From the NCBI GenBank assembly GCA_023055425.1, contig JALGPY010000002.1:46176821-46240820 (forward strand): a stretch of 64,000 bases of DNA, in the 5' to 3' direction. The DNA is from Linanthus parryae (taxonomy: Eukaryota; Streptophyta; Magnoliopsida; Ericales; Polemoniaceae). The notes under the pieces are model-generated. The model did not search any database. It was given only the letters and a program-made list of their open reading frames with translations, and was not told the origin of the DNA. The translations under genes were made by a program, and so were the position numbers. Positions 1-10,355 of the stretch are shown piece by piece (positions within the stretch are counted from its first letter, which is position 1; every line of letters begins with the position of its first letter).

Positions 1-2
1 AA

Positions 3-278
3 AATCTCTTGTTCAAAGTCCAAGGCAGACTTGGTTTCAAATTCCTCAAGGACAGAGTTACACTGATTCGCGCAGCTGTAACTTTGAAACTCGGTCACCA
101 GAATCTCGCAGCTGAGATGCAGAAGGTGGAGCAGCAAAAGCAAAAGGTTGATGAAGCTTTGAAGCTGTATCACGAAATGAATGCCAAGTGCGAGCTACTG
201 AAGCAAGAAGTGAAACAAGTGGAGAAGCTGAGCGAGCAGTTCGAGCCCCAAGACTCCTTAATCAAGAATTTGTTTTGA
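3..278 (+). CDS. Partial coiled-coil ORF, antisense to the Tat element
   Basis: The frame is open from the window edge and ends at a TGA at 276-278, so the N-terminus is missing. About the last 60 residues are rich in Glu, Lys, Gln and Leu in heptad-like spacing (AAEMQKVEQQKQKVDEAL and onward), which predicts a coiled coil. Tat elements such as Grande and RIRE2 relatives carry an antisense ORF downstream of pol; the position and orientation here fit, but I do not recognise the protein by sequence. It could instead be a fragment of an unrelated element. Confidence 0.4.
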   Translation, partial: NLLFKVQGRLGFKFLKDRVTLIRAAVTLKLGHQNLAAEMQKVEQQKQKVDEALKLYHEMNAKCELLKQEVKQVEKLSEQFEPQDSLIKNLF

Positions 279-1640
279 CTTTTCGAATTTTGAAAAGAAA
301 ACAGGAAAATGGCTTAGACATTAATGTAATGTTTTGAAACATTAATGTAATGTTGCTAGGGTTTCTCCCCCCTCTTTTTTAACAACAAACAATGAGTTTG
401 CCCGTTTTGCCCTTTTCGGGATTTGATTGGACATTTCTGTGCATATCCAATTATGACATCAGCAATTGATTCTCTGCTTGATTTTCGCGCTAATTTCTCG
501 GCAGATAAGCACGCTTCCGTTGGGAAGTCCATCCGAATCATGACTATCCGTCATTTATTAGGATACGCAACTGAATCGTCGTAGCCTTTAGTAGGGTAAT
601 TGATTGTTACCGCTTTTCAAGGCGTAAGTGATTGAACTTACCCTCTTTTTGAATTTTGCTGACTCATCTTAGGCAACCGAAGAGTCTCCACAGGGTCTAT
701 ATAAACCCTGTCTTTGTCATTTGGGTTCTTCATCCCAAACATGTGCTTTGCCGTGAGTCCTTACGACTGCTGGCTTCAACGCTTGTTTTTCGTTGATTCA
801 TGGCAACTTCAAGTTTTGAATCCTGAGTTTGCGCTTTGTGCTATAGAAATAGTTTCCAAGATCCACTTTATGAGGCTTGTTGCTCTTTATAACCATCATA
901 AAGAGGATGCAGATAATATCTCATGTGTGTTCGAAGAAATTTCTTCGTGTATTATGTGTGCAGGTCATGTTTCCGGCCGCCTCGTGGCAAGGTGCAGCGC
1001 CGAAGTGACCGTGCTACCGTCTCGTAATGAACGGCGGGATTCTCCTCCAGCATCCCTGGAGGAGGGTTTCTCGCCTCTTCGTTCTTGAACTCAGGGTTGC
1101 GAACCGCTGTGTTCATCCCCGTCTACAAGGAGCCCTTGCCCTTTGCAGCTTCTGCTTGCAGTTTGATCGCTGGAACCGGTGGTTCCTTGGGCAAATGTAA
1201 TGGGGAGCATATCTGACAACGGTCTTGTCGGATAGCAGGATGTCGAGCGTACGGCTTCATGTGGCTCTTTTTAGAGCAAGGTCCCCCTTGCTACAGATGT
1301 TCACCCGCAGATCTGGGCATTATGTAGCCGGCGTTTGAAGCCAGGGGGGTTCATTCTTTGCAGTCCGGGTTTCCGTACCGTGTCTCTGCTGGCTTATCAG
1401 CCGTTTTTCGAATGTATTGTAAGCCATGTTGGCTGCGTAGTTAGATTCGAGCTTTTCGCTTGTAAGCTGTTATCTAGATAGATAAATTGTAAGTCATTTG
1501 ACTCATAATGATATATAGCTTTTTTATTATCTGCTCTCTTTGCAACAAAATACAATTTCGCATGCGTTTAGGCTTGTTTTGCCTTGCATAATGCCATGTA
1601 ATGATTTCACATATGCGATGTCAATTCGCAGATGTTTCGC
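279..1640. other. Non-coding 3' region of the Tat element, no gene seen
   Basis: No ORF here looks protein-like; the longest (714-1088) has no domain and sits in Tat 3' sequence. A TATA-like stretch in a palindromic setting (ggtctatataaaccc, near 697-711) reads as a promoter on either strand, but no matching ORF follows. Degenerate precursors of the downstream minisatellite begin to be visible from about 1600. Confidence 0.4.
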
Positions 1641-1659
1641 TAGATCATTCGAGATCGTA

Positions 1660-2850
1660 ATTTCGCAGCTGTGCCATCTTGACGGATGGGCTTGTAGTTG
1701 GTCGTTGTAAATCATATGAGATCATGTTCACAACTTTGCTATCGTAACAGATAGTTTTTAACAGATCTATTAAGATCGTTGAGCGGTGCGAATTGCTATC
1801 ATAGAAGATAGGCTTTATTAGAGAATTGCTTGAGATCGTTTCTCGCATAAATTGCTATCGCAGCAGATAGACCTTTAGAAGATCCAATAAGATGATTCTG
1901 CACTTACGTTGCCACCGTAACAGACGGGCTTGGGTGATCCACTAAAATCACTTTGCGTATAAATTGCTATCGTAACAGATAGGCTTGAGAAGATCATATA
2001 AGATCGCATTTGTATAAACCGTTATCGTGAGAGATAGGCTTTAGATGATCGATTGAGATCGTTTTTGTATTTCGCTGCTATCGTAAGAGATAGGCTTTGG
2101 ATGATCACTTAAGATCGCATTTGCATTGGCTGCCATCGTAAGAGATAGGCTTTAGATGATCAATTAAGATCGTATTCGTGTTGACTGCTATCGTGAGAGA
2201 TAGGCTTTGATGATCACTTAAGATCGCATTTGCGTTTGGCTGCTATCGTAAGAGATAGGCTTTAGATGATCGATTAAGATCGCATTTGCATTTGGCTGCT
2301 ATCGTAAGAGATAGACTTTAGATGATCAATTAAGATCACGTTTGTATTTGGCTGCTATCGTAAGAGATAGGCTTTAGATGATCACTTAAGATCGCGTTTG
2401 TATTTGGCTGCTATCGTAAGAGATAGGCTTTAGATGATCACTTAAGATCGCGTTTGTATTGGCTGCTATCGTAAGAGATAGGCTTTAGATGATCACTTAA
2501 GATCGTGTTTGTATTGGCTGCTATCGTAAGAGATAGGCTTTAGATGATCAATTAAGATCGCGTTTGTATTTGCTGCTATCGTAAGAGATAGGCTTTGATG
2601 ATCACTTAGGATCGCGTTTGTATTTGCTGCTATCGTAAGAGATAGGCTTTGATGATCACTTAAGATCGTGTTTGTATTGGCTGCTATCGTAAGAGATAGG
2701 CTTTAGATGATCAATTAAGATCGCGTTTGTATTTGCTGCTATCGTAAGAGATAGGCTTTGATGATCACTTAGGATCGCGTTTATATTTGCTGCTATCGTA
2801 AGAGATAGGCTTTGATGATCACTTAGGATCGCAGTTGTATAAATTGCTAT
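1660..2850. repeat. Minisatellite, 55-56 bp unit, in the Tat 3' untranslated region
   Basis: The core GCTATCGTAAGAGATAGGC followed by a GATCACTTAAGATCGC-type block recurs every 55-56 bp from about 2020 to 2850 (core starts near 2077, 2132, 2187, 2242, 2298, 2354 and so on), roughly 14-15 copies. Left of 2020 the same motif persists in longer, more diverged units of about 70 bp back to about 1660. Each unit contains the small inverted repeat CTATCG...AGATAG. Tandem repeats in the 3' UTR of Tat retrotransposons are known sources of plant satellite DNA. Confidence 0.93.
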
Positions 2851-3070
2851 TGCAGCGAATAAATCATTGTTTACAGTAATAACAAATTAAATAGAGCAAT
2901 ATAAACGGCTAGAAATATGAACTTCTCATTTGGGAGAATTCTTTTATTATAACGCTCTCATATGGGAGAGATAGGATTACAATCCTCTCATATGGGAGAG
3001 GAGATTGCGTCGATCATAGCCACATGAGACATTAAGCAACGTTATCATAAAACGTATGAAATAAGAGAAG

Positions 3071-6000
3071 TCAGGGATAGTACTTCTTGATCCAGCGCAT
3101 GTTGACTGAGCTTGGAGTTGAGGTTGTGCCGTGCAACCTTCGTATGCTGCAGTAGCCACTATCGAAGACTTCTGTGAGTTCGAAGGGTCCTTCCCAATTA
3201 GCTGCGAACTTTGGGTGAGTTGCTTCTCGCATGCAGTGGTCAGATGCGCGCAAGACCAGGTCGCCAACTGCGAAATCCCGTCGCTGGACTGTCTTGTTGT
3301 AGGCGCGAGCGATTCTTTCTTGGTACCGCTTGTTAGTCCTTTTGGCTTGTTCTCGCTTTTCTTCCAGCAAGACTAAGTCATGATCGCGTTGATTTTCATA
3401 GAGTGCATGGAAGGCCAGCCTTGCCGAATTGACTCTGACCTCCGCAGGTACTACAGCTTCGGCCCCATAACATAGTAGAAATGGCGAGGCCCCTGTGGGT
3501 GTCCTTGGAGAAGTTCTGTAGGCCCACAGAGCTATGTTAAAGGAGTCGGCCCACTTCTTGTGGTCATCTGCGACCATCTTGCTCAGAATTCTCAACAGCG
3601 TTTTGTTAGTCGCTTCGGCTTGTCCGTTTCCCTTTGGATAATAGGGGGTAGAGCATATCTGCCTGATATTGTACTCCGCGAGTTTCGTAGCTACCTGGCG
3701 ATTAACAAAAGGAGTACCGTTATCTGAAAGAATGGTATTTGGGATTCCGAACCTGCATACGATGTTTTCCTGGATGAAGTTGACCACAGCCAGCGCGTTT
3801 GCCGTCTTCAGTGGTATTGCTTCCACCCATTTGGTGAACAGTTCGGTTGCGGTGAGAATGAAATGGTTCCCATGTGACGTTGGTCGGATGGGGCCGATGA
3901 AGTCCAAAGCCCATGTGTGAAATGGCCATGGCGTCCCTAATGCATGTAGATCCACGGCGGGAGCGTGCACTAGGTTCCCTTTGAATTGGCATTCTTGGCA
4001 GCGTCGCACCTTGGTGCGGCAATCGACTTCCATCGTGGGCCAGAAGTATCCGATTGAGAGGAGCTGTCTGCATAATTTCGCACCTCCCTGGTGTTCCACC
4101 TGATGAGAAAGGTCCATGACTTCTTGTGCTTCCCTGCCGTCTAGGCATCGCAGCAAGTTGCCCTCGTGACCTTTTCGCCAAAGTAGGTTTTCCTGAACCA
4201 CATATCGAGACGCTTTTCTCTTCAATTTGTCGGCTTCTTTTCTCGATTCGGGTACAGTGCCCTGGGTGAGGAATTCAAACAATGGCTTCCTCCAGTCTGT
4301 GTCGTCATCGGTTAGAGCGACGAGTAGAGAATCTTTGATTAGTGCGCAACTTTCGCACTTCCCTTGTATTAGGGCTGCAGCTGTTGACATGCCTGGCCAA
4401 TGAATGCCATATCTCTGAGCTTTCCTGTAGATTGACACCTCGCTTTCTCCGCAAGCGTGTTGGTGAATCTTTTCTAACAGCTGTTGTCCCTCTTGCTCGG
4501 AGACACATCGCATGAGTATTCCTCCAGGACCCTTGTAGTAAAGGGTGTTGTCGTGGATGCAGTATCCTTTCGTGAGTGCCCAGCTTTCGCTGCTGGTGCC
4601 TTTCGCAATAGCTTGCAGGATTGCTTTTCGCCAGTCTGCGTCATTTATGTGTTCGTCGTCGCACGCATCTTCTGTTAATGCCGACGATGTTCGCACTTCG
4701 ATGGAAATCCTTGCGGGGCATTTGTCTATGCTGACCTTAGATCCCAGAGTTGCTAAGGCGTCTGCATGCCTGTTGTCCGCTCGGGGCTTGTGCTCGTATT
4801 TCACGTCGCAGAATTGCTGCATCAGCTTTTGCACTAGGGTGCGGTATGACAGGAGGTTGATCTCCTTTAAACCATATTCGCCCGAGGCTTGCTTAACAAT
4901 CAGTTTGGAATCTCCCATGACCGTTAAGTTGCTCACTTCCAAAGCTTTCGCCGCACGGAGCCCCGCGATAAGAGCCTCGTATTCCGCCTCGTTGTTCGTG
5001 ACTGCGAAGTTGAGTTTTGCGGACATCTGTATGACTTCCCTGTCTGGCTTTGTCAAGACTATCCCAATGCCTCCGCCTTTTCTGGTTGACGAACCGTCGA
5101 AGTGGAGGGTCCAATAGGGCACGTCGATCGCGTAGATTTCAGGGCCTTCGAGTTCTTCCTCGATCACGGGTTCGTGGCTGTTGTCGGGAAACTGTGCCAA
5201 CAGATCTGCTACCGCCTGCGAATTGATTGCTCTTGGTTTTACGCATGTGATATCGTATTGAGAGATGGTCATGTACCATTTCGCCAATCTCCCGCCCGGA
5301 GTAGTGTGAGTTAGCAAGTATCTTATGGGGTCGCTTTTGGTGACCACCACTACTTTGTGCGATGCAAAATAGTGTCTCAACTTCTCTATCACAAAGAATA
5401 AAGAAAGGCAATGACGTTCGATGTCTGTGTACCTTGATTCAGCAGGCTGCACAATGCGAGAGATGTAATAGATGGGCCTCTCTTGGCCTTCATACACCTG
5501 AGCCAAGAGTGCTCCTATAGATTTCCTTGTTGATGTAAGATATAGCAGAAGCGGTGATCCCAGTTGAGGCGCGATCATTATCTTTGGGGATGTGAGTAGC
5601 TCCTTTAGCTTTTCGAATGCGGCTTCGTGGTCAGGAGCCCAGTTGTACGCGGCGTCCTTCTTGAGAAGAGTGCTGAAACAGCATGTGATTTCGGCGATTG
5701 CTGGGATGAATCTCCGCAGATATGACAATTTTCCCAAGAATGTTTTCAAGGTACTTTGGTTGTGAGGTGGCGTCATGCTGGTGATGGCTGACACTTTCGC
5801 AGGGTCAGGCTCGATCCCTTGGCGATGGACCACGCATCCCAAAAACTTCCCCGAGGTCACGCCGAATGCGCATTTCATGGGGTTCATTTTCAGTTGAAAG
5901 CTCCTGCATCTGTTGAATACCTTTCGCAGATCTGCAAGGTGATCTGCTTCATGCTTGGATTTGACTACCAGGTCATCCACATAGAATTCCACTTCTTTGT

Positions 6001-6676
6001 GCATCATGTCGTGGAATAGAGCCATCATGGCCCGCTGATAGGTTGCGCCTGCGTTCTTAAGACCGAATGGCATTACCGTGTAGTTGAATACCCCCACGAG
6101 AGTGATGAATGCAGTTTTCCGTGCATCTTCGGGATCCATCTTGATTTGATTGTACCCGCTGAAACCGTCCATGAAACTGAACATGCGATGGCCTGCCGTT
6201 GAATCGATGAGCAAATCGATGTTAGGCAGTGGGAAATCGTCCTTAGGGCAGAAGCGATTGAGATCTCGGAAGTCCACGCAGATGCGGAGCTGTCCGTTCT
6301 TCTTCACCACCGGCACGATGTTGGCCAACCATGTGGGATGGTGATTTGGCTCTATGAACTTGGCGTCTAGGAGTTTGACAATCTCCTGCTTGATCTTCAC
6401 GTTGAGCTCTGGCCTGAAGCTTCTGGTGCTTTGCTTGACCGGTTTAGACCCTGGGATGATGTCTAAACGGTGCATGGTGATGCTCGTGTCCAGACCCGGC
6501 ATCTCATCATATTCCCATGCGAACACGTCCTTGTATTCAGTTAGGAGCTGCAGCAGTCCTTGTTCCTCTTCGCTTGTGAGGTCCGCACTCAGGAAGACTG
6601 GCCTTTTCTTTTCCTCGTTCGGGCTGAGGAACACTTCCTTTAGCTCTTGCTTTTGTGGTCTTGGCCTGTCTTCCAT
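3071..6676 (-). CDS. pol: Tat-lineage gypsy pol (RT, RNase H, second RNase H, integrase)
   Basis: A 1201-residue open frame. Reverse transcriptase spans about residues 95-260 with the YVDD box at 232-235. A first RNase H at about 375-460 has lost the usual catalytic start (reads LTSTRKSIGALL). A second RNase H at about 520-645 keeps D527, the acidic NNEAEYEA block (561-568), D589 and D639, as in Tat elements that gained an extra domain. Two tandem zinc-binding-like modules follow (about 680-785 and 792-900), then the integrase core with D925, D985 and E1021 in D-x35-E spacing. The frame is the same as upstream gag-protease, separated by one TGA at 6809-6811, so the methionine at 6676 may not be the natural start. 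Confidence 0.93.
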   Translation of the reverse strand: MEDRPRPQKQELKEVFLSPNEEKKRPVFLSADLTSEEEQGLLQLLTEYKDVFAWEYDEMPGLDTSITMHRLDIIPGSKPVKQSTRSFRPELNVKIKQEIVKLLDAKFIEPNHHPTWLANIVPVVKKNGQLRICVDFRDLNRFCPKDDFPLPNIDLLIDSTAGHRMFSFMDGFSGYNQIKMDPEDARKTAFITLVGVFNYTVMPFGLKNAGATYQRAMMALFHDMMHKEVEFYVDDLVVKSKHEADHLADLRKVFNRCRSFQLKMNPMKCAFGVTSGKFLGCVVHRQGIEPDPAKVSAITSMTPPHNQSTLKTFLGKLSYLRRFIPAIAEITCCFSTLLKKDAAYNWAPDHEAAFEKLKELLTSPKIMIAPQLGSPLLLYLTSTRKSIGALLAQVYEGQERPIYYISRIVQPAESRYTDIERHCLSLFFVIEKLRHYFASHKVVVVTKSDPIRYLLTHTTPGGRLAKWYMTISQYDITCVKPRAINSQAVADLLAQFPDNSHEPVIEEELEGPEIYAIDVPYWTLHFDGSSTRKGGGIGIVLTKPDREVIQMSAKLNFAVTNNEAEYEALIAGLRAAKALEVSNLTVMGDSKLIVKQASGEYGLKEINLLSYRTLVQKLMQQFCDVKYEHKPRADNRHADALATLGSKVSIDKCPARISIEVRTSSALTEDACDDEHINDADWRKAILQAIAKGTSSESWALTKGYCIHDNTLYYKGPGGILMRCVSEQEGQQLLEKIHQHACGESEVSIYRKAQRYGIHWPGMSTAAALIQGKCESCALIKDSLLVALTDDDTDWRKPLFEFLTQGTVPESRKEADKLKRKASRYVVQENLLWRKGHEGNLLRCLDGREAQEVMDLSHQVEHQGGAKLCRQLLSIGYFWPTMEVDCRTKVRRCQECQFKGNLVHAPAVDLHALGTPWPFHTWALDFIGPIRPTSHGNHFILTATELFTKWVEAIPLKTANALAVVNFIQENIVCRFGIPNTILSDNGTPFVNRQVATKLAEYNIRQICSTPYYPKGNGQAEATNKTLLRILSKMVADDHKKWADSFNIALWAYRTSPRTPTGASPFLLCYGAEAVVPAEVRVNSARLAFHALYENQRDHDLVLLEEKREQAKRTNKRYQERIARAYNKTVQRRDFAVGDLVLRASDHCMREATHPKFAANWEGPFELTEVFDSGYCSIRRLHGTTSTPSSVNMRWIKKYYP

Positions 6677-6808
6677 GCATTCGGGCGCTTCTTTGAGTTT
6701 CTCGTCTGGAGTGCCCTGTGTTGGCTCTTCTGTCAGCGCAACTTGCTCGATTTGATTGATTTGCCCGGGGACATCCCCATGCCCGTGTGAGGACGTCCCC
6801 GCGCACCT

Positions 6809-7241
6809 TCATATGCGATAGCATTTCTTCCCGTTGGCGTAGAAGCTCTCTATCTCCTTACCCTCGGGGTCATGCTTTGCAATCCTCTTCAGGGTGTACA
6901 CATTCTTCCGATGATATGCGATACGCGGCGCCTCTTCGCGTGTAGGCGGCTTTTCCTTGGCATCTTCCCTTGTCACCATCACGCCCGCAGGTGACTGGTC
7001 CTTGATGTCCTCCCAGAGAGGCAAAGGAGTAGGGTTGAATGGTCCGGGTGTTTGCTCGTCCGCCATCTCGGTGAACCACACCGCCTCGCTGAGATGTGCT
7101 TCGTCCAAGTTGAACGGGTTAGTTGAGGCCGGTATCTCGACAATCCTGTCGTTCCAGATAGCTTTCATCACCTGGTGAGCCGTCGAAGGGATTGCGTCGA
7201 AGCGATGAATCCAGGCTCGACCTATGATCATGTGATATGTG
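6809..7241 (-). CDS. Gag-protease ORF, downstream piece left of the copia insertion
   Basis: This is the C-terminal part of the Tat gag-protease frame, beginning at the inserted copia element with the TYHMIIGRAWIH stretch, a conserved block at the end of retroviral-type protease domains. It ends at an in-frame TGA (6809-6811). Removing the copia element and one copy of its 5-bp TSD restores continuous frame with 15740-17876. From the TGA to the first pol methionine there are 44 sense codons in the same frame and no other stop. Confidence 0.85.
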
Positions 7242-8671
7242 TGTTGGAATAGATGCCCTAGAGGCAATCTAGTTTAGTATGAATTTGTAATTGGCTAGAA
7301 ATTCATTTATTATTTATTGGATATTTAATATAATGAAGTCCTTAGATTTACAATTGTGTTGTTTATCTTAAATATCCCTAGTCAAGTATAATGATTAAAT
7401 GGGACAATCATCTATAGACTAGTATGGGGTTGGATTGGTATGGAGATATCACGATCCAACACATAGGTGTGCATTACGGAATGTTGCACTGGATTGACCC
7501 ATCACCGAGAAGGCTACATACACGTTATGTTGAGTCACAAGTGCTTCTCGGGTACAATGGTATTGTCATCCTTAGACTTGAAGTCACTAGATATTCTAGT
7601 TGTGGATCATTGTGATCTTGGTAGCGTTAAACGCTACACCGTAACTGGGTAGTTATAAAGGCGTGTACTGGATACAATGAGAAGCAAGCTTAGAGATCGT
7701 AGTGGACGTAGAGAGGATTTGCCCCTCCCACATAACGGGAGCAAATATCCAAGGCCACTCGAGGATAGTGCTTATAGAATGTCTGGCCAGACTCAAATAA
7801 ATCAATATATGGGATATTGATGTTATTTGCACGAATAAGGCTATTCCATGGATCGAGAAACTAGGGATTGGATATACGAGTGTGACTTGTATGTCTCGTG
7901 TCCAATCCGGATATGGAGGCAAAGGGATGAGACAATTACTTGTACAAGGTTGTCTAGATGACTATTCTATTAGTTGGCTAGAATGGATGTTTTGCTAGAA
8001 ACCGCTCCATATTAGCAAAGAGTTGCTACCAACTAGATAGAACCTATGGGGTCACACGCCATATAGAGTTTTACTAGATTTGGAATTAATTAATTGGATT
8101 AATTAATTAGAAGGATCACTTTGCAAACCCTTGCAAACTTAGTAGGGACTAATTTGCAAGGAAGGGACTAAATTGAATTCTAGTAGGACTAGAATAAGTC
8201 CTTTAGGTAGTTAACAAGGAGTTGTTGGACTATATAAAGGACCCTCCTCCTTCCTTCCCATAACAACTTATGCTCTAGAGAGAACATAACAAGAGTGGGA
8301 GAGAACAAAGGAGAGAGAGAGCAAGCAACAAGAGGGACGCCGCCCCCTTGCCGCCGCCCCCTCGTCCCCGACGCCACAAAGGGGCCGAACCCCCTTTTTG
8401 TGCCTCGTTTTGCGTGATTCCTTCACCCTCCTTTCATTCCGGGCTAGCACCAAGGAGATTGGAGATCTAGGAACAACTCTAGGCGTGGATCAACTATAGA
8501 GAACGTGACACTATTCGCGTTTGAAGTCATCAAGGAGAACCCAAAGGTGTGTTTATGATTTCTTACCTTCACTATCGTTATGCATCTAGACTTGTGATCC
8601 TTGGAGGGTTTTGCATGGTTGTTTGTTTGATTATGCTTCCGTTTGCGCGATCCATGAATCAAAACCCTACA
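7242..8671 (+). repeat. Copia 5' LTR (1430 bp)
   Basis: Runs from TGTTGGAATAG to CCCTACA and matches 14321-15739. It contains a TATA box at 8231-8238 and a purine-rich stretch at 8310-8325. The only differences seen from the 3' LTR are G/A at 7900 versus 14979, C/A at about 8426 versus 15495, and an 11-bp extra copy in the GCCGCCCCC-type stretch near 8341-8360. Short frames at 7424-7652 and 7653-7922 recur identically in the other LTR and are not genes. Confidence 0.97.
8231..8238 (+). promoter_or_regulatory. TATA box of the copia LTR
   Basis: The sequence tatataaagg within GGACTATATAAAGGACC lies in the 5' LTR about 440 bp before the LTR end, with the same copy in the 3' LTR near 15310. Transcription would start roughly 30 bp downstream and read through the leader into gag. 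Confidence 0.8.
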
Positions 8672-8672
8672 G

Positions 8673-8685
8673 TGGTATCAGAGCC
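8673..8685 (+). promoter_or_regulatory. Primer-binding site, initiator tRNA-Met type
   Basis: TGGTATCAGAGCC begins one base after the 5' LTR end. It is the standard complement of the 3' end of plant initiator tRNA-Met used by copia elements to prime minus-strand synthesis. Confidence 0.95.
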
Positions 8686-10355
8686 ACAGGTCATAGAGCA
8701 TAAACGTAGTTTATGTGTTACATTCTTGTTGTTTTACACCTTAATTTGTTGTTTATCGCGTAAAACAAGACAAATCAAGCATTGGATGCAATTTGTCAAA
8801 GAATTAATCATAACAAGACCCAATTATTGCATTGGATGCATGAATTGGTGAGTTTGAGAAATTTTAGGATCTTAGATCTAGGGTTTGGGCATCCTTGGGG
8901 AAGAAGGAGTTCTCCCACAACAAGGAAACAACCAAACTTGGGCTCCAAGCAAGGAGGTTGTTTTGGAAACAACCTCCACAAGGAGGTTCGGCCCCCTAGG
9001 GGACCGCCCCCTTGCTTGCCGCCCAAGCTTGGCGCCCTAAGGGGCCGGGCGGCCCTAACCCGCGGGCCTAGCTTGCGGGTTTTGGGCCGGGCCGGCCCTA
9101 GGGCTTTATGGTTCACTTATTTGGGCCCGGGCAATTGGATTGTTGGGCCCATGGACCGTTTTAACCCTAGAAATCCTAAAATCAATTAAAATTGACCAAG
9201 CGCGTTAAAATTGGATTTTAACTGTTTATGTGCAAATCGCATGGTGATTGGATATGGCCTTAGGATGTGGTTTGATGTGGATGTTTAATTTTGTGGTTTG
9301 GTTTTACGGCCTGCGAGCTGATCAATTAATTGTAATAATTAATTAGGGTTTTATGGCCTGCGTGCCATTTTTTTTCTCAACTTGTGAGATTTATTTTATT
9401 TAGTATAGATATTAGCTAGTGCTAGATAAAGTAGATTGTTAGCCAAGATTGAAGAAAGGAAGCCCAAAGCCAAAGGAGCCACAAAAGATGGAGCATGGAG
9501 CATGGAGCACACCACATGACTATGAAGGATGGACCAAAAGGTCAAGACGCATGGAGATGTGTTTGTTTAGGGTTCATAGATAATTCCATTGGCTTGGAAT
9601 TATCTTAGTCTAGAAAAGGCCATATCCACATCACGTTTAATTTCTGTTTTGTGGTTGTTTATTTATTGTCTTATTATTTGTGTGGTTGGTGTATGGATGA
9701 TGCATGCAATTAGGATAATAAGATAATTAGACAACCCGGATCTATTATTTGGAGTTGTGCCCAAACTCAAATAGATAGATTAGTTGATATTGATCAACAA
9801 AATAATTAAAAATTGAAAAATCCCTCAAATTTTAAAATATTGTGTTCTTGCCTTCTCGTTATTTAAACACTCATTATCATCATTATTTATCAAGTTCGTG
9901 CGTGCCAAAGCATGGCGACTTGGTTCATAATGATGGAATGCGATGGCACGTAACAATGTGCAATTGTTTAGATAAGAGGTTGAACACAACTAGGCTATTA
10001 ATTTGATTAAGAAACCTAGAGGCAATCAATTGGGATTATCCATATGGATGGATAAATAAGTAGTTATTTGCCCGATTGAACCAAGAGTTGCATATGGGAT
10101 GCAATTGGAATCGTTCCTACCTAAGAAGTAATCGAATTATGGGTGACTTGCCAAAGCAAGCTCATAAGGAGATGAAAAAGATGGATCTTGGCCCACTAGA
10201 AAATATAAATGATATTTTCCGCATTAATATCTTGAGGGTTATTAATCCGTAGTAAAATAGTGGGAGCTATATTTAATAAACTAGCCATTATTAAATATAG
10301 TCAAAAAATTCACAAATACTAAAACTTGCGTATTTTCCTTTTTGTAGAATTCCAA
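8686..10355 (+). other. Copia leader, untranslated
   Basis: About 1.67 kb between primer-binding site and gag start, with no convincing ORF. A GC-rich pocket (8990-9130, gggccgggc-type runs) is followed by AT-rich sequence. A long leader is usual for Angela/BARE relatives, where it may hold packaging and dimerisation signals; none can be recognised directly. Confidence 0.75.

Noticed and set aside
714..1088. 124-codon plus-strand frame
   Set aside because: No domain, lies in the Tat 3' untranslated region, and the reading shows no protein-like conservation pattern.
1660..2850. CRISPR-like regular repeats
   Set aside because: No unique spacers between repeats; units are head to tail with gradual divergence, in plant nuclear DNA. 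It is a minisatellite.
4545..5117. 190-codon plus-strand frame opposite gypsy pol
   Set aside because: Antisense shadow of the conserved pol coding strand.
7424..7922. Short frames repeated identically at 14503-15001
   Set aside because: They are within the copia LTRs; the duplication is the LTR pair and not gene conservation.
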